Origin: Actinomadura coerulea
Lineage (GTDB): Bacteria > Actinomycetota > Actinomycetes > Streptosporangiales > Streptosporangiaceae
Length of the DNA: 64,000 bases
NCBI RefSeq assembly: GCF_014208105.1
Contig: NZ_JACHMQ010000001.1
Location: 7,750,001-7,814,000 of the forward strand
Direction of reading: 5' to 3'
In this document: positions 1-6,916 of the stretch, piece by piece
Position numbering within the stretch: the first letter of the stretch is position 1
Layout of the letters: each line of letters starts with the position of its first letter
Translations under genes and position numbers: made by a program
The notes under the pieces: generated by a model
What the model saw: only the letters and a program-made list of their open reading frames with translations
Databases searched by the model: none
What the model was told of the DNA's origin: nothing

Positions 1-15
1 CGCGCGGGCCTGACC

Positions 16-402
16 GTGGAGCTGCGCCTGCTCGGCGCGTCCCACCAGGTCATCGCCGGGCCGCTGAGCGAGACGGTGGCGTGCCTGCCCGGACGCGCCG
101 AGCCGCTGCCGGGGCACGCGGCGATGAGCGTGCCCGGCTGGGCGTACGACTTCGCCGCGACGACCGCGGCGCACAGCGACGAGACGGCGTTCGCCCGCGC
201 CGTCGAGGCCGTGTGCGCCCGGCTCGCGGACCGCGGTGACGCGCTGACCGGGGCGTTCCCCGGATCCCCGCACGCCGTCACCGTCCTTGCCTTGGAGGAC
301 ACGGCGGGGCAGGAGGCCGCGCTCGGATGGCGCACCTGGCACGCCTACCCGCAGACCCGGGAGATCGTGATGACGCGGAGCCGGCTGGTGAGACCCTCAT
401 GA
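16..402 (+). CDS. DUF2617 family protein
   Basis: 128-residue soluble protein of the actinobacterial DUF2617 family, recognised from the opening LRLLGASHQV, the ETVACLPG block and the C-terminal WRTWHAYPQT. No catalytic function is known. The GTG start lies two bases after a TGA at 11-13 that fits the end of an upstream gene, so the first bases of the window are probably the tail of a co-transcribed neighbour. Its stop overlaps the next start (ATGA at 399-402), so translational coupling with the DUF4247 lipoprotein is likely. In other actinomycetes this family travels with DUF4247, DUF350 and a spermidine-synthase-like gene, exactly as here. Confidence 0.8.
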   Translation: MELRLLGASHQVIAGPLSETVACLPGRAEPLPGHAAMSVPGWAYDFAATTAAHSDETAFARAVEAVCARLADRGDALTGAFPGSPHAVTVLALEDTAGQEAALGWRTWHAYPQTREIVMTRSRLVRPS

Positions 403-833
403 ACAGCAGATACCGGGTGGCGGGCGCGGTGGCCGCCGCCGTCCTGACCGCCACGGCGCTCGGCGGCTGCGGCAAGTCGCAGTCGTCCTGGATCGCCGAC
501 AAGTACACCAAGACCGGATACAACACCTACCGGTCGCCGAAGGCCCCCCAGACGGTCGCCTCGGAGATCAACCGCAAGTTCAAGCCGATCGACCGGGTGG
601 ACGACATCGCCACCATGGGCGCCAACGGCGGCATCTTCATGCGCTACCCGAAGCTCGTCGTCGGCGTCCTGCCGAACGGGGTCGGCAGCCGGATCACGGT
701 CGACGACCCGCGCGGCGGCTACAGCCGCCACTACTCGCACGTGAGCGGGTTCTGGAGCAGCCCGGGCAGCAACGGATGGACGAGCAGGGGCGCCGCGTCG
801 TTCCGCGGCGGCGGGCCCGGGTCGGGCAAATGA
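399..833 (+). CDS. DUF4247 family lipoprotein
   Basis: 144-residue predicted lipoprotein. The N-terminus has a short basic head, a hydrophobic stretch and a lipobox L-G-G-C with the acylated cysteine at residue 24, so it should be anchored on the outer face of the membrane. The mature part matches DUF4247, which has no known activity; its last 35 residues are rich in Gly, Ser and Arg. I chose the ATG at 399 because it forms an ATGA overlap with the DUF2617 stop and gives a clean signal peptide. A longer upstream reading of this frame is only an open run inside DUF2617. It is the second gene of a four-gene cluster of unknown role. Confidence 0.8.
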   Translation: MNSRYRVAGAVAAAVLTATALGGCGKSQSSWIADKYTKTGYNTYRSPKAPQTVASEINRKFKPIDRVDDIATMGANGGIFMRYPKLVVGVLPNGVGSRITVDDPRGGYSRHYSHVSGFWSSPGSNGWTSRGAASFRGGGPGSGK

Positions 834-860
834 CGGGGTCGGGCAGATGAGGAGCCACAC

Positions 861-1301
861 ATGAACGACGACATCCTTCACGAGATCGGGGCGACCTTCG
901 CCTACGGCGCGGTCGGCATCGCCCTGATGGCGCTCGGCTACCTGGTCGTGGAGGTGACGACGCCCGGCAAGCTCGGCAAGCAGATCTGGACCGAGGGCAA
1001 CCGCGGCGCCGCGCTCCTGCTGGCCGCCAAGCTCCTCGGCATCGCCGCGATCGTCACCACCGCGATCGTCACCAGCGACAGCGACCTCACCGACGGGCTG
1101 GTGGACACCGCCGTGTTCGGCGGCATCGGCATCGTGCTGATGATCGTGGCGTTCTTCCTGCTGGACGTGCTGACGCCCGGCAAGCTCGGCGCGACGCTCG
1201 TGGACACGGGCGGGACGGGCGGCGCGATCCACCCGGCGGGCTGGGTCGTCGCCGCCGCCGACCTCGGCGTCGCCGCGATCGTGGCCGGGGCGGTCTCCTG
1301 A
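861..1301 (+). CDS. DUF350 (YjfL-like) membrane protein
   Basis: 146-residue integral membrane protein with four hydrophobic segments (about residues 8-30, 49-70, 80-105 and 122-145). Two similar halves each carry the L-T-P-G-K-L / T-T-P-G-K-L turn typical of the DUF350 repeat. A GAGG-type ribosome binding site lies about 9 bases before the ATG. DUF350 proteins accompany PspA-like and spermidine-synthase-like genes in many bacteria; a role in membrane stress or polyamine-linked chemistry has been suggested for such neighbourhoods but not shown. The stop overlaps the open frame of the next gene. Confidence 0.82.
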   Translation: MNDDILHEIGATFAYGAVGIALMALGYLVVEVTTPGKLGKQIWTEGNRGAALLLAAKLLGIAAIVTTAIVTSDSDLTDGLVDTAVFGGIGIVLMIVAFFLLDVLTPGKLGATLVDTGGTGGAIHPAGWVVAAADLGVAAIVAGAVS

Positions 1302-1432
1302 CGTCCCGCGACCTGGACCAGGCCGTCCGGCCGTCCGGCGGTCCCTCCCCGGAGCCGTCCCTTCCCGAGGGAGACGGCCCGGGGCGTCCGCGCGTCCCGG
1401 CGCGGGCGGCGCGGGCGCTGGTCCTCGCGGCC

Positions 1433-2929
1433 GTGTTCGCGTGCGCGGCGTGCGGCCTGGTGTACGAGCTGGCCCTGGTCGCGCTCGGCAGCTACCTCGT
1501 CGGGAACTCCGTCACGCAGGCGTCGATCGTCCTGTCGGTGATGGTGTTCGCGATGGGCGTCGGCTCACTGGCCGCCAAGCCGCTGCAGGGCCGCGCCGTG
1601 GTGGCGTTCGCGGTCGTGGAGGGCCTGCTCGCGCTGATCGGCGGCGTGTCGGTCCTCGTGCTGTACGCCGCGTTCGCCTGGCTCGACCTGTACGTCCCGG
1701 CGCTGGTGGTGGTGGCGTTCGCGGTCGGGGCGCTGATCGGCGCGGAGATCCCGCTGCTGATGACGCTCCTCCAGCGGATCCGCAAGCAGGACGCCGGGTC
1801 GGCGGTGGCCGACCTGTTCGCGGCCGACTACGTGGGGGCGCTGATCGGCGGCCTGGCGTTCCCGTTCCTGCTGCTGCCCACGTTCGGGCACATCAAGGGG
1901 GCGCTGCTCGTCGGCGTGGTGAACGCCGTCGCCGGGATGGCCGTCGTGATGTGGCTGTTCCGCCGCGAGGTCGGGCGCGCCGCCCGGATCGCGCTCGCCC
2001 TCGGCATGGTCGCCGTCCTCGCCGTCCTCGGCGGGACGTACACGCTCGCCGACGGGTTCGAGGTGTCGGCGCGGCAGGCGCTGTACGACGCCCCGATCGC
2101 GGTGGCGGAGCGCACCCGGTACCAGGAGATCGTCATCACGCGGCAGGCCGGGCTCGGCCCCTCGGACCTGCGCCTCTTCCTCAACGGCGACCTCCAGTTC
2201 TCCTCGGTGGACGAGTACCGGTACCACGAGTCGCTCGTCCACCCGCTGATGTCGGGCCCGCGCGGGCGGGTGCTGATCCTCGGCGGCGGGGACGGCCTGG
2301 CGCTGCGCGAGGTGCTGCGCTACCGGGACGTCCAGAGCGCGACGCTGGTCGAGCTGGACCCCGAGATGATCCACCTGGCCCGGACGTACAAGCCGCTGGA
2401 GTCGCTCAACCGCCGCTCGTTCGAGGACCCGCGCGCCCGGGTCGTCAACGCGGACGCGTTCTCCTGGCTGCGCGGCCTGGACCAGCGGTTCGACGCGGTC
2501 ATCGTGGACATGCCCGATCCCGACGACGTGTCCACCGCCAAGCTGTACTCGGTCGAGTTCTACGGAATGGTGAAGCGGGCCCTGGCGCCGGGCGGGCGGA
2601 TGGTCGTGCAGTCCGGGTCGCCCTACTTCGCGCCCAAGTCGTTCTGGAGCATCCAGAAGTCCGTCGCCGCCGCCGGTCTCGCGACCACCCCCTACCACGT
2701 GGACGTGCCGAGCTTCGGCGACTGGGGGTTCGTCCTGGCGGCCCCCGGGAAGCGGCCGCCCGCGCTGGCGCTGCCGCGCGACGTCCCGGACCTGCGCTTC
2801 CTCGACGGGGCGGTGCTCCAGGCCGCGGCGGTCTTCCCCAAGGACCGCCGGACCCGCGACGTGGAGGTCAACACCCTCGTCCACCCGCGCCTCGTCGAGT
2901 ACGAGGGCCAGGAGTGGAAGAACTCCTAG
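1433..2929 (+). CDS. Membrane-anchored spermidine synthase-like protein
   Basis: About 500 residues: an N-terminal block of six to seven transmembrane helices (first ~210 residues), then a Rossmann methyltransferase-type domain of the spermidine synthase family. GGGDG at residues 284-288 is the decarboxy-SAM/SAM loop, and VDMPDPDD further on matches the aspartate-rich aminopropyltransferase motif. The GTG at 1433 is the first ordinary start, but it lies inside the first membrane helix. The frame is open back to the DUF350 stop with only CTG codons available (1298, 1313, 1418), so the true start is probably a CTG upstream, most attractively at 1298, overlapping the DUF350 stop. Polyamine transfer to a membrane or peptide substrate is inference. 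Confidence 0.8.
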   Translation: MFACAACGLVYELALVALGSYLVGNSVTQASIVLSVMVFAMGVGSLAAKPLQGRAVVAFAVVEGLLALIGGVSVLVLYAAFAWLDLYVPALVVVAFAVGALIGAEIPLLMTLLQRIRKQDAGSAVADLFAADYVGALIGGLAFPFLLLPTFGHIKGALLVGVVNAVAGMAVVMWLFRREVGRAARIALALGMVAVLAVLGGTYTLADGFEVSARQALYDAPIAVAERTRYQEIVITRQAGLGPSDLRLFLNGDLQFSSVDEYRYHESLVHPLMSGPRGRVLILGGGDGLALREVLRYRDVQSATLVELDPEMIHLARTYKPLESLNRRSFEDPRARVVNADAFSWLRGLDQRFDAVIVDMPDPDDVSTAKLYSVEFYGMVKRALAPGGRMVVQSGSPYFAPKSFWSIQKSVAAAGLATTPYHVDVPSFGDWGFVLAAPGKRPPALALPRDVPDLRFLDGAVLQAAAVFPKDRRTRDVEVNTLVHPRLVEYEGQEWKNS

Positions 2930-2941
2930 CCGCCGGCCGGG

Positions 2942-3652
2942 CTAGTCGGGGACCGACCGGCGGAGCGTCCTGTCGACCGCCCGCTGGAACGACGTGACCA
3001 GCGACTGGATCATCAGCGGCTTCAGCTTCCCGGCCATCTCCATCAGCCGCTCGCGCTCCTGCGGGGCCCGGCCGCCCTCCCGGTAGGGGCGGACGACGGT
3101 GTCCCGGAAGACCTGCTGGAGCTCGTCGGCCAGCGCGGTCGTGTGCCGGTCCACGGCCTCGTACGAGGCGACCAGCGTGTCCAGCGGCAGCGGGAGCGCG
3201 GCCAGCTCGGCGCTGACGCCGAGCAGCGCGGGGCTGGCGACCCGCACCTCGCCCGCCGGGTCGTCGGAGATCCGCTCGACGACGCCGAGGGCCTCCAGCC
3301 GCCCGATCGTCTCGTCGTCGAGGTGCCGTCCGGCGCGGCGGTCCAGCTCGTGCCGGTCGAGATCCTCCGGGCGCTCGGGCGCCCACGGGGACAGCAGGGC
3401 GCGCTGGAGGGCGAGGTCCTCGGCCGGCGCGTCCAGCGGGATCCGCTTGAGGTGCTTCTCGATCGAGGCGAGCGTGAGCCCGAGCGACTGAAGTTCCCGG
3501 ACGAGTTCGAGCCGCGCGAGGTGGTCGGCGCCGTAGAGGCCCGTCCGGCCGCGCAGCCTCGGCGGGGGCAGCAGCCCGCGCCCGGCGTAGAACCGCACGG
3601 TCCGGACGGTGACTCCGGCGCGCGAGGCCAGCTCGTCGACGGTCAGCTCCAT
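2942..3652 (-). CDS. MerR family transcriptional regulator
   Basis: 236-residue DNA-binding regulator. Residues 1-70 are a MerR winged helix (T-V-D-E-L-A-S-R-A-G-V-T-V-R-T-V-R-F-Y), followed by a helical dimerisation segment and an uncharacterised C-terminal domain of about 120 residues. There are no clustered cysteines, so it is not a metal or redox sensor of the MerR/SoxR kind. It is divergent from an acyl-CoA dehydrogenase across 82 bp that contain a strong dyad at 3667-3687. Control of the dehydrogenase, probably with autoregulation, in response to an acyl-CoA or fatty-acid signal is the likely role (inference). The gene is convergent with the spermidine-synthase-like gene, 12 bp away. 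Confidence 0.85.
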   Translation of the reverse strand: MELTVDELASRAGVTVRTVRFYAGRGLLPPPRLRGRTGLYGADHLARLELVRELQSLGLTLASIEKHLKRIPLDAPAEDLALQRALLSPWAPERPEDLDRHELDRRAGRHLDDETIGRLEALGVVERISDDPAGEVRVASPALLGVSAELAALPLPLDTLVASYEAVDRHTTALADELQQVFRDTVVRPYREGGRAPQERERLMEMAGKLKPLMIQSLVTSFQRAVDRTLRRSVPD

Positions 3653-3666
3653 GCCGCCTCCCTGTA

Positions 3667-3687
3667 TGTGACAGCGCCAGTGTTACA
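3667..3687. promoter_or_regulatory. Dyad operator between MerR gene and acyl-CoA dehydrogenase
   Basis: Inverted repeat TGTGACA-N7-TGTTACA; the arms match in 6 of 7 positions when one is reverse-complemented. It sits in the divergent intergenic region, 15 bp from the MerR start and 48 bp from the dehydrogenase start. Its size and location fit a MerR-family operator controlling both genes. Confidence 0.55.
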
Positions 3688-3734
3688 TTAATCGTGTATC
3701 AGCACCCACTTACTTGCAGTAGGGAGACCGGCGG

Positions 3735-4877
3735 ATGGGACGCGACATCTACACCGAGGAGCACGAGGCCTTCCGCGACATGGTGCGCTCCTTCATCGCC
3801 AAGGAGATCGCCCCCCACCACGAGCAGTGGGAGAAGGACGGGATCGTCTCGCGCGAGGTCTGGCTGGCGGCGGGGCGCGCGGGCCTGCTCGGCATCGACA
3901 TGCCGGAGGAGTTCGGCGGCGGCGGCGACCCCGACTACCGCTACTACGTGATCTTCAACGAGGAGCTGGCGAAGGCCGGCGTGCACGGGCCCGGCTTCGC
4001 CGTCCACAACGACATCAACGGCGGGTACCTGCGGCAGCTGTGCAGCCCCGAGCAGCAGCGGCGCTGGTTCCCCGGCTACTGCTCCGGCGAGATCGTCACC
4101 GCGATCGCGATGACCGAGCCCGCCGCCGGGTCCGACCTCCAGGGCATCAGGACCACGGCGCTGAAGGACGGCGACCACTACGTCCTGAACGGGTCCAAGA
4201 CGTTCATCTCCAACGGCATCCTCGCCGACCTGGTCATCGTCGTCGCCAAGACCGACCCGTCCGCCGGGGCCAAGGGCGTCAGCCTCCTCGCCGTCGAGCG
4301 CGGCATGGAGGGCTTCGAGCGCGGACGCAACCTCGACAAGGTCGGCATGCACGCCCAGGACACCGCCGAGCTGTTCTTCGACAACGTCCGCGTCCCGAAG
4401 GAGAACCTCCTCGGCGAGGAGGGCATGGGCTTCATCTACCTCATGCAGAACCTCGCCCGCGAGCGGCTGTCCATCGGCGCCACCGCGCAGGCCGCCGCCG
4501 AGACCGCCTTCGAGCAGACCCTGGAGTACTGCAAGTCCCGCGAGGCGTTCGGCCGCCCCATCGGCAAGTTCCAGCACAACCGGTTCACGCTCGCCGAGAT
4601 GAAGACCGAGCTGACCGTCGCGCGGTCCTTCACCGACGAGTGCATCGTCAAGGAGAGCCGGGGCGAGCTGACCCCCGACGAGGCCGCGATGCTCAAGTGG
4701 TGGAACACCGAGCTGCTGAAGCGCGTCGTGGACCGCTGCGTCCAGCTGCACGGCGGCTACGGCTACATGACCGAGTACCCGATCGCCAAGGCCTACCAGG
4801 ACGTCCGCATCCAGACCATCTTCGGCGGCACCACCGAGATCATGAAAGAGATCATCGGCCGCGGCCTCGGCGTCTGA
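3735..4877 (+). CDS. Acyl-CoA dehydrogenase
   Basis: 380-residue flavoenzyme that removes two hydrogens from an acyl-CoA, the first step of beta-oxidation or of branched-chain acid breakdown. The order is standard: N-terminal helical domain, middle beta domain with AMTEPAAGSDLQGI and the NGSKTFISNG FAD-contact motif, and C-terminal helical domain with REAFGRPIGKFQ and QLHGGYGYMTEYPI. The C-terminus reads FGGTTEIMKE, with Gly where medium-chain enzymes have the catalytic Glu (YEGT). This is the long-chain/isovaleryl arrangement, where the base lies on the helix near residue 260. A GGGAGA ribosome binding site precedes the ATG. Likely controlled by the divergent MerR protein. Confidence 0.92.
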   Translation: MGRDIYTEEHEAFRDMVRSFIAKEIAPHHEQWEKDGIVSREVWLAAGRAGLLGIDMPEEFGGGGDPDYRYYVIFNEELAKAGVHGPGFAVHNDINGGYLRQLCSPEQQRRWFPGYCSGEIVTAIAMTEPAAGSDLQGIRTTALKDGDHYVLNGSKTFISNGILADLVIVVAKTDPSAGAKGVSLLAVERGMEGFERGRNLDKVGMHAQDTAELFFDNVRVPKENLLGEEGMGFIYLMQNLARERLSIGATAQAAAETAFEQTLEYCKSREAFGRPIGKFQHNRFTLAEMKTELTVARSFTDECIVKESRGELTPDEAAMLKWWNTELLKRVVDRCVQLHGGYGYMTEYPIAKAYQDVRIQTIFGGTTEIMKEIIGRGLGV

Positions 4878-4898
4878 CCCGACCGGACGTCCGAGAGG

Positions 4899-5029
4899 CG
4901 CCGGTCCCCACGCCCGGGGGGCGTGAGGACCGGCGACTGGCGGGACCGCCGAGGCGGTCAGCTTCCGTAGACCTCGCCATCGCCCCGAGCTGCGGCGGTG
5001 GTGCCCCGGAGGGTCCCGGGGCACCACCG
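4899..5029. terminator. Two strong hairpins between convergent genes
   Basis: Hairpin one spans 4899-4935: outer arms of nine bases (CGCCGGTCC / GGACCGGCG) with a second complementary block inside. Hairpin two spans 4996-5029: a perfect 14-bp stem (CGGTGGTGCCCCGG and its complement) with a six-base loop. They lie between the convergent acyl-CoA dehydrogenase and GNAT genes and probably end transcription from both sides. Neither has a clear U-tract, as is usual in actinomycetes. Confidence 0.6.
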
Positions 5030-5035
5030 GTGCGG

Positions 5036-5602
5036 TCAGACCCCGAAGGCGGCGGGGTACTGGATGGTGCCGGTCGGGACCGGGCGGGTGCCGTCCAGGG
5101 CCATGGCCATCATGGCCTCGTCCGGGACCTCGAAGGGCGCGCGGATGCCGAAGCGGGAGGCCGGGACGAAGCCGAACCGCGGGTAGTAGTCGGCGTGGCC
5201 GAGGACCAGGACGAGGTTCTCGCCCATGGCCCGCGCGGCGTCCAGGCCGGCGCGGATGGCGGCCGAGCCGGCGCCCGTCCGCTGGAACGACGGCAGCACG
5301 GCGCACGGAGCCAGCGTGAGCGCGGGCTCGCCATCGACGTGGCAGCGGGTGAGCAGCGCGTACCCGGCCGGGGTGCCGTCGGGGGCCATGCTGACCATGG
5401 ACAGGCCGTCGATCCACGCCTTCCGGTCGGCGCGCAGGGCGTCGACGATGCCGGCCTCCTCAGCGGTGGGGAAGGCGGCCCGGACGATGTCGCGGATGGC
5501 GGCGACGTCTTCGGCGGTCTCGGAGCGAGTGGTCCAGGTGGGCATGGTGGTCCTGTTCTTGGTGGTGGCGTTGGGGGTGCCGGTGCTGTCGTTGCGGCTC
5601 AT
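5036..5602 (-). CDS. GNAT family N-acetyltransferase
   Basis: 188-residue acetyltransferase. The acetyl-CoA-binding region shows A-P-C-A-V-L-P-S-F-Q-R-T-G-A-G-S-A-A, a form of the Q/R-x-x-G-x-G/A motif, followed by HADYYPRFGFVPAS, typical of the YhbS-like subgroup. The substrate is unknown. The ATG at 5602 overlaps the rsgA stop (ATGA), so the gene is the second of an rsgA operon and shares its attenuator. An internal ATG at 5545 would shorten the protein to the conserved domain and cannot be excluded; the first ~20 residues are Thr/Asn-rich and unconserved-looking. Confidence 0.85.
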   Translation of the reverse strand: MSRNDSTGTPNATTKNRTTMPTWTTRSETAEDVAAIRDIVRAAFPTAEEAGIVDALRADRKAWIDGLSMVSMAPDGTPAGYALLTRCHVDGEPALTLAPCAVLPSFQRTGAGSAAIRAGLDAARAMGENLVLVLGHADYYPRFGFVPASRFGIRAPFEVPDEAMMAMALDGTRPVPTGTIQYPAAFGV

Positions 5603-6690
5603 TGCTGGCGCTCCCTGAAGCGGTAGGTGGCGCGCAGGTGCCGCGTGATGTCCTTCTTGGCGGCTTCGCGGTCGGCCTGCAGCCGCGCGTCGGTACGCGA
5701 GGCGGCGTAGGCGTTCTCGCGCAGCAGCCGCTGATAGCTCTCCAGCCGCCGCTCCGGCAGCGTGCCGGCCTCGACGGCCGCCAGGACCGCGCAGCCCGGC
5801 TCGCTCACGTGCGCGCAGTCGGTGAACCGGCAGTCCTCGGCCAACTGCTGAATGTCGGCGAAGGTCTGCTCCAGCCCGCTCTGGGCGTCGTGCAGACCGA
5901 TCGAACGCAGGCCTGGGGTGTCGAGCAGGACACCGCCGCCGGGCAACGGCAGCAGTTCCCTCCACGCGGTGGTGTGCCGCCCCTTGCCGTCCGTGGCGCG
6001 CACGGCTCCGGTCGCGAGGAGGGGCTTGCCCAGAAGAGCGTTACCCAGGGTGGACTTGCCCGCCCCCGAAGGGCCGAGCAGCACGACCGTGCCAGTGAGG
6101 ACGGCGGTCAGAACGTCCAGGCCCTCCCCGGTCACGGCGCTGGTGACCAGCACGTCCACGCTGGGTGCCACCGCTGACACCTCGGCCTGGGCGGAGGCCG
6201 CGTCGGCGCACTCGTCGGCCTTGGTGAGCACCACGACCGGCTGCGCACCGCTCTCCCAGGCCAGGGCGAGCATCCGCTCGGTGCGGTCGTGTTTGAGCGG
6301 GGCGGCCAAAGACACGGTCACCACGACGGTGTCGACGTTCGCGGCCAGGACCTGTCCGTGCGAGGTGCGCGATGCGGTGGATCGCACCAGGGCGGTGCGC
6401 CGTTCCAGAACCGTCTGCAGGATCGCCGCATGGTCGGCGGTCCCGGGACGCAGCGCCGCCCAGTCGCCGGTGCACGGCGCCGCGAGCGGATCGCCCTGCT
6501 GGGCGGCGGGGATCTCCGCACGGACGGTCCCCGCATCGGTGACGGTCTCGCACAGGCCGCGTTCGGCCCGCACGATCCGGGCCGGGATCAGCCCGGCGGC
6601 GAGGTGAGGTGTGAAAGCGTGCTCGTACGTATCGTCCCAGCCGTAGCGCGCCAGAGGGCGCGGCTGGGTTGAGGAAGAAGAATGAGACAA
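5599..6690 (-). CDS. rsgA: Ribosome small-subunit-dependent GTPase A
   Basis: 363-residue circularly permuted GTPase that acts on the 30S subunit in late assembly. After an OB-like N-terminal domain, motifs come in permuted order: G4 TKAD at 156-159, G5 TSA at 183-185, G1 GPSGAGKST at 206-214 and G3 DTPG at 257-260. The C-terminal zinc-binding set is C287, C292, H294 and C300. The start is a TTG at 6690, preceded by AAGGG eight bases upstream, and that ribosome binding site lies inside a hairpin. A 23-codon leader ORF precedes it. This organisation suggests translation of rsgA is induced when ribosomes stall on the leader, for instance under antibiotic stress (inference). The downstream GNAT gene is coupled. 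Confidence 0.93.
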   Translation of the reverse strand: MSHSSSSTQPRPLARYGWDDTYEHAFTPHLAAGLIPARIVRAERGLCETVTDAGTVRAEIPAAQQGDPLAAPCTGDWAALRPGTADHAAILQTVLERRTALVRSTASRTSHGQVLAANVDTVVVTVSLAAPLKHDRTERMLALAWESGAQPVVVLTKADECADAASAQAEVSAVAPSVDVLVTSAVTGEGLDVLTAVLTGTVVLLGPSGAGKSTLGNALLGKPLLATGAVRATDGKGRHTTAWRELLPLPGGGVLLDTPGLRSIGLHDAQSGLEQTFADIQQLAEDCRFTDCAHVSEPGCAVLAAVEAGTLPERRLESYQRLLRENAYAASRTDARLQADREAAKKDITRHLRATYRFRERQQ

Positions 6691-6779
6691 CGTGAAGACC
6701 CTTGAACAAGGGCCCCGATCGGCACAGAGCGCAGCCGCCCAGAAGCCGCTAAGGCTTCAAGCGGGTGGTGAACGTCAGG
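6691..6779 (-). promoter_or_regulatory. Predicted attenuator upstream of rsgA
   Basis: 89-nt spacer between the leader stop and the rsgA TTG. In transcript orientation it holds hairpin GAAGCC-TTAGC-GGCTTC (near 6740-6756) and, next to the start, the self-complementary stretch CCCTTGTTCAAGGG. The AAGGG of that second hairpin is the only plausible Shine-Dalgarno sequence for rsgA, so folding would hide it. A GGGCCC in the last codons of the leader could pair with the GGGCCC next to this hairpin and offer an alternative fold. Confidence 0.5.
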
Positions 6780-6851
6780 TCAGACCAGGGCCCGGGACGT
6801 GAGGATGGTCCTGCGGGCACTGCACACGGCAGCGACCTTCGCGGCGCTCAT
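6780..6851 (-). CDS. Leader peptide of rsgA (23 aa)
   Basis: Short ORF with an excellent ribosome binding site (GGGAGGTGA, seven bases before the ATG at 6851). The peptide begins MSAAKVAAVCSARR and ends TSRALV. It lies 89 nt ahead of rsgA on the same strand and is followed by the hairpins described for the attenuator. It is not in the usual size range for gene callers. A strong start signal on such a short ORF, with a structured spacer hiding the next start, is the layout of translational attenuators of ribosome-targeting resistance genes. Function is inferred from layout only. Confidence 0.6.
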   Translation of the reverse strand: MSAAKVAAVCSARRTILTSRALV

Positions 6852-6916
6852 CAACTCACCTCCCATTCTCGTCCCGTAGCCGACACGTCGTGGTGAACGC
6901 TACCACAAAGCGATGC

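Noticed and set aside
4899..5029. Riboswitch between the acyl-CoA dehydrogenase and GNAT genes
   Set aside because: The two hairpins are simple perfect stems between convergent 3' ends, so terminators explain them.
3699..5417. Long minus-strand open frame across the acyl-CoA dehydrogenase gene
   Set aside because: It is the antisense shadow of a well-supported gene; composition is Ala/Gly/Arg/Val-rich with no domain.
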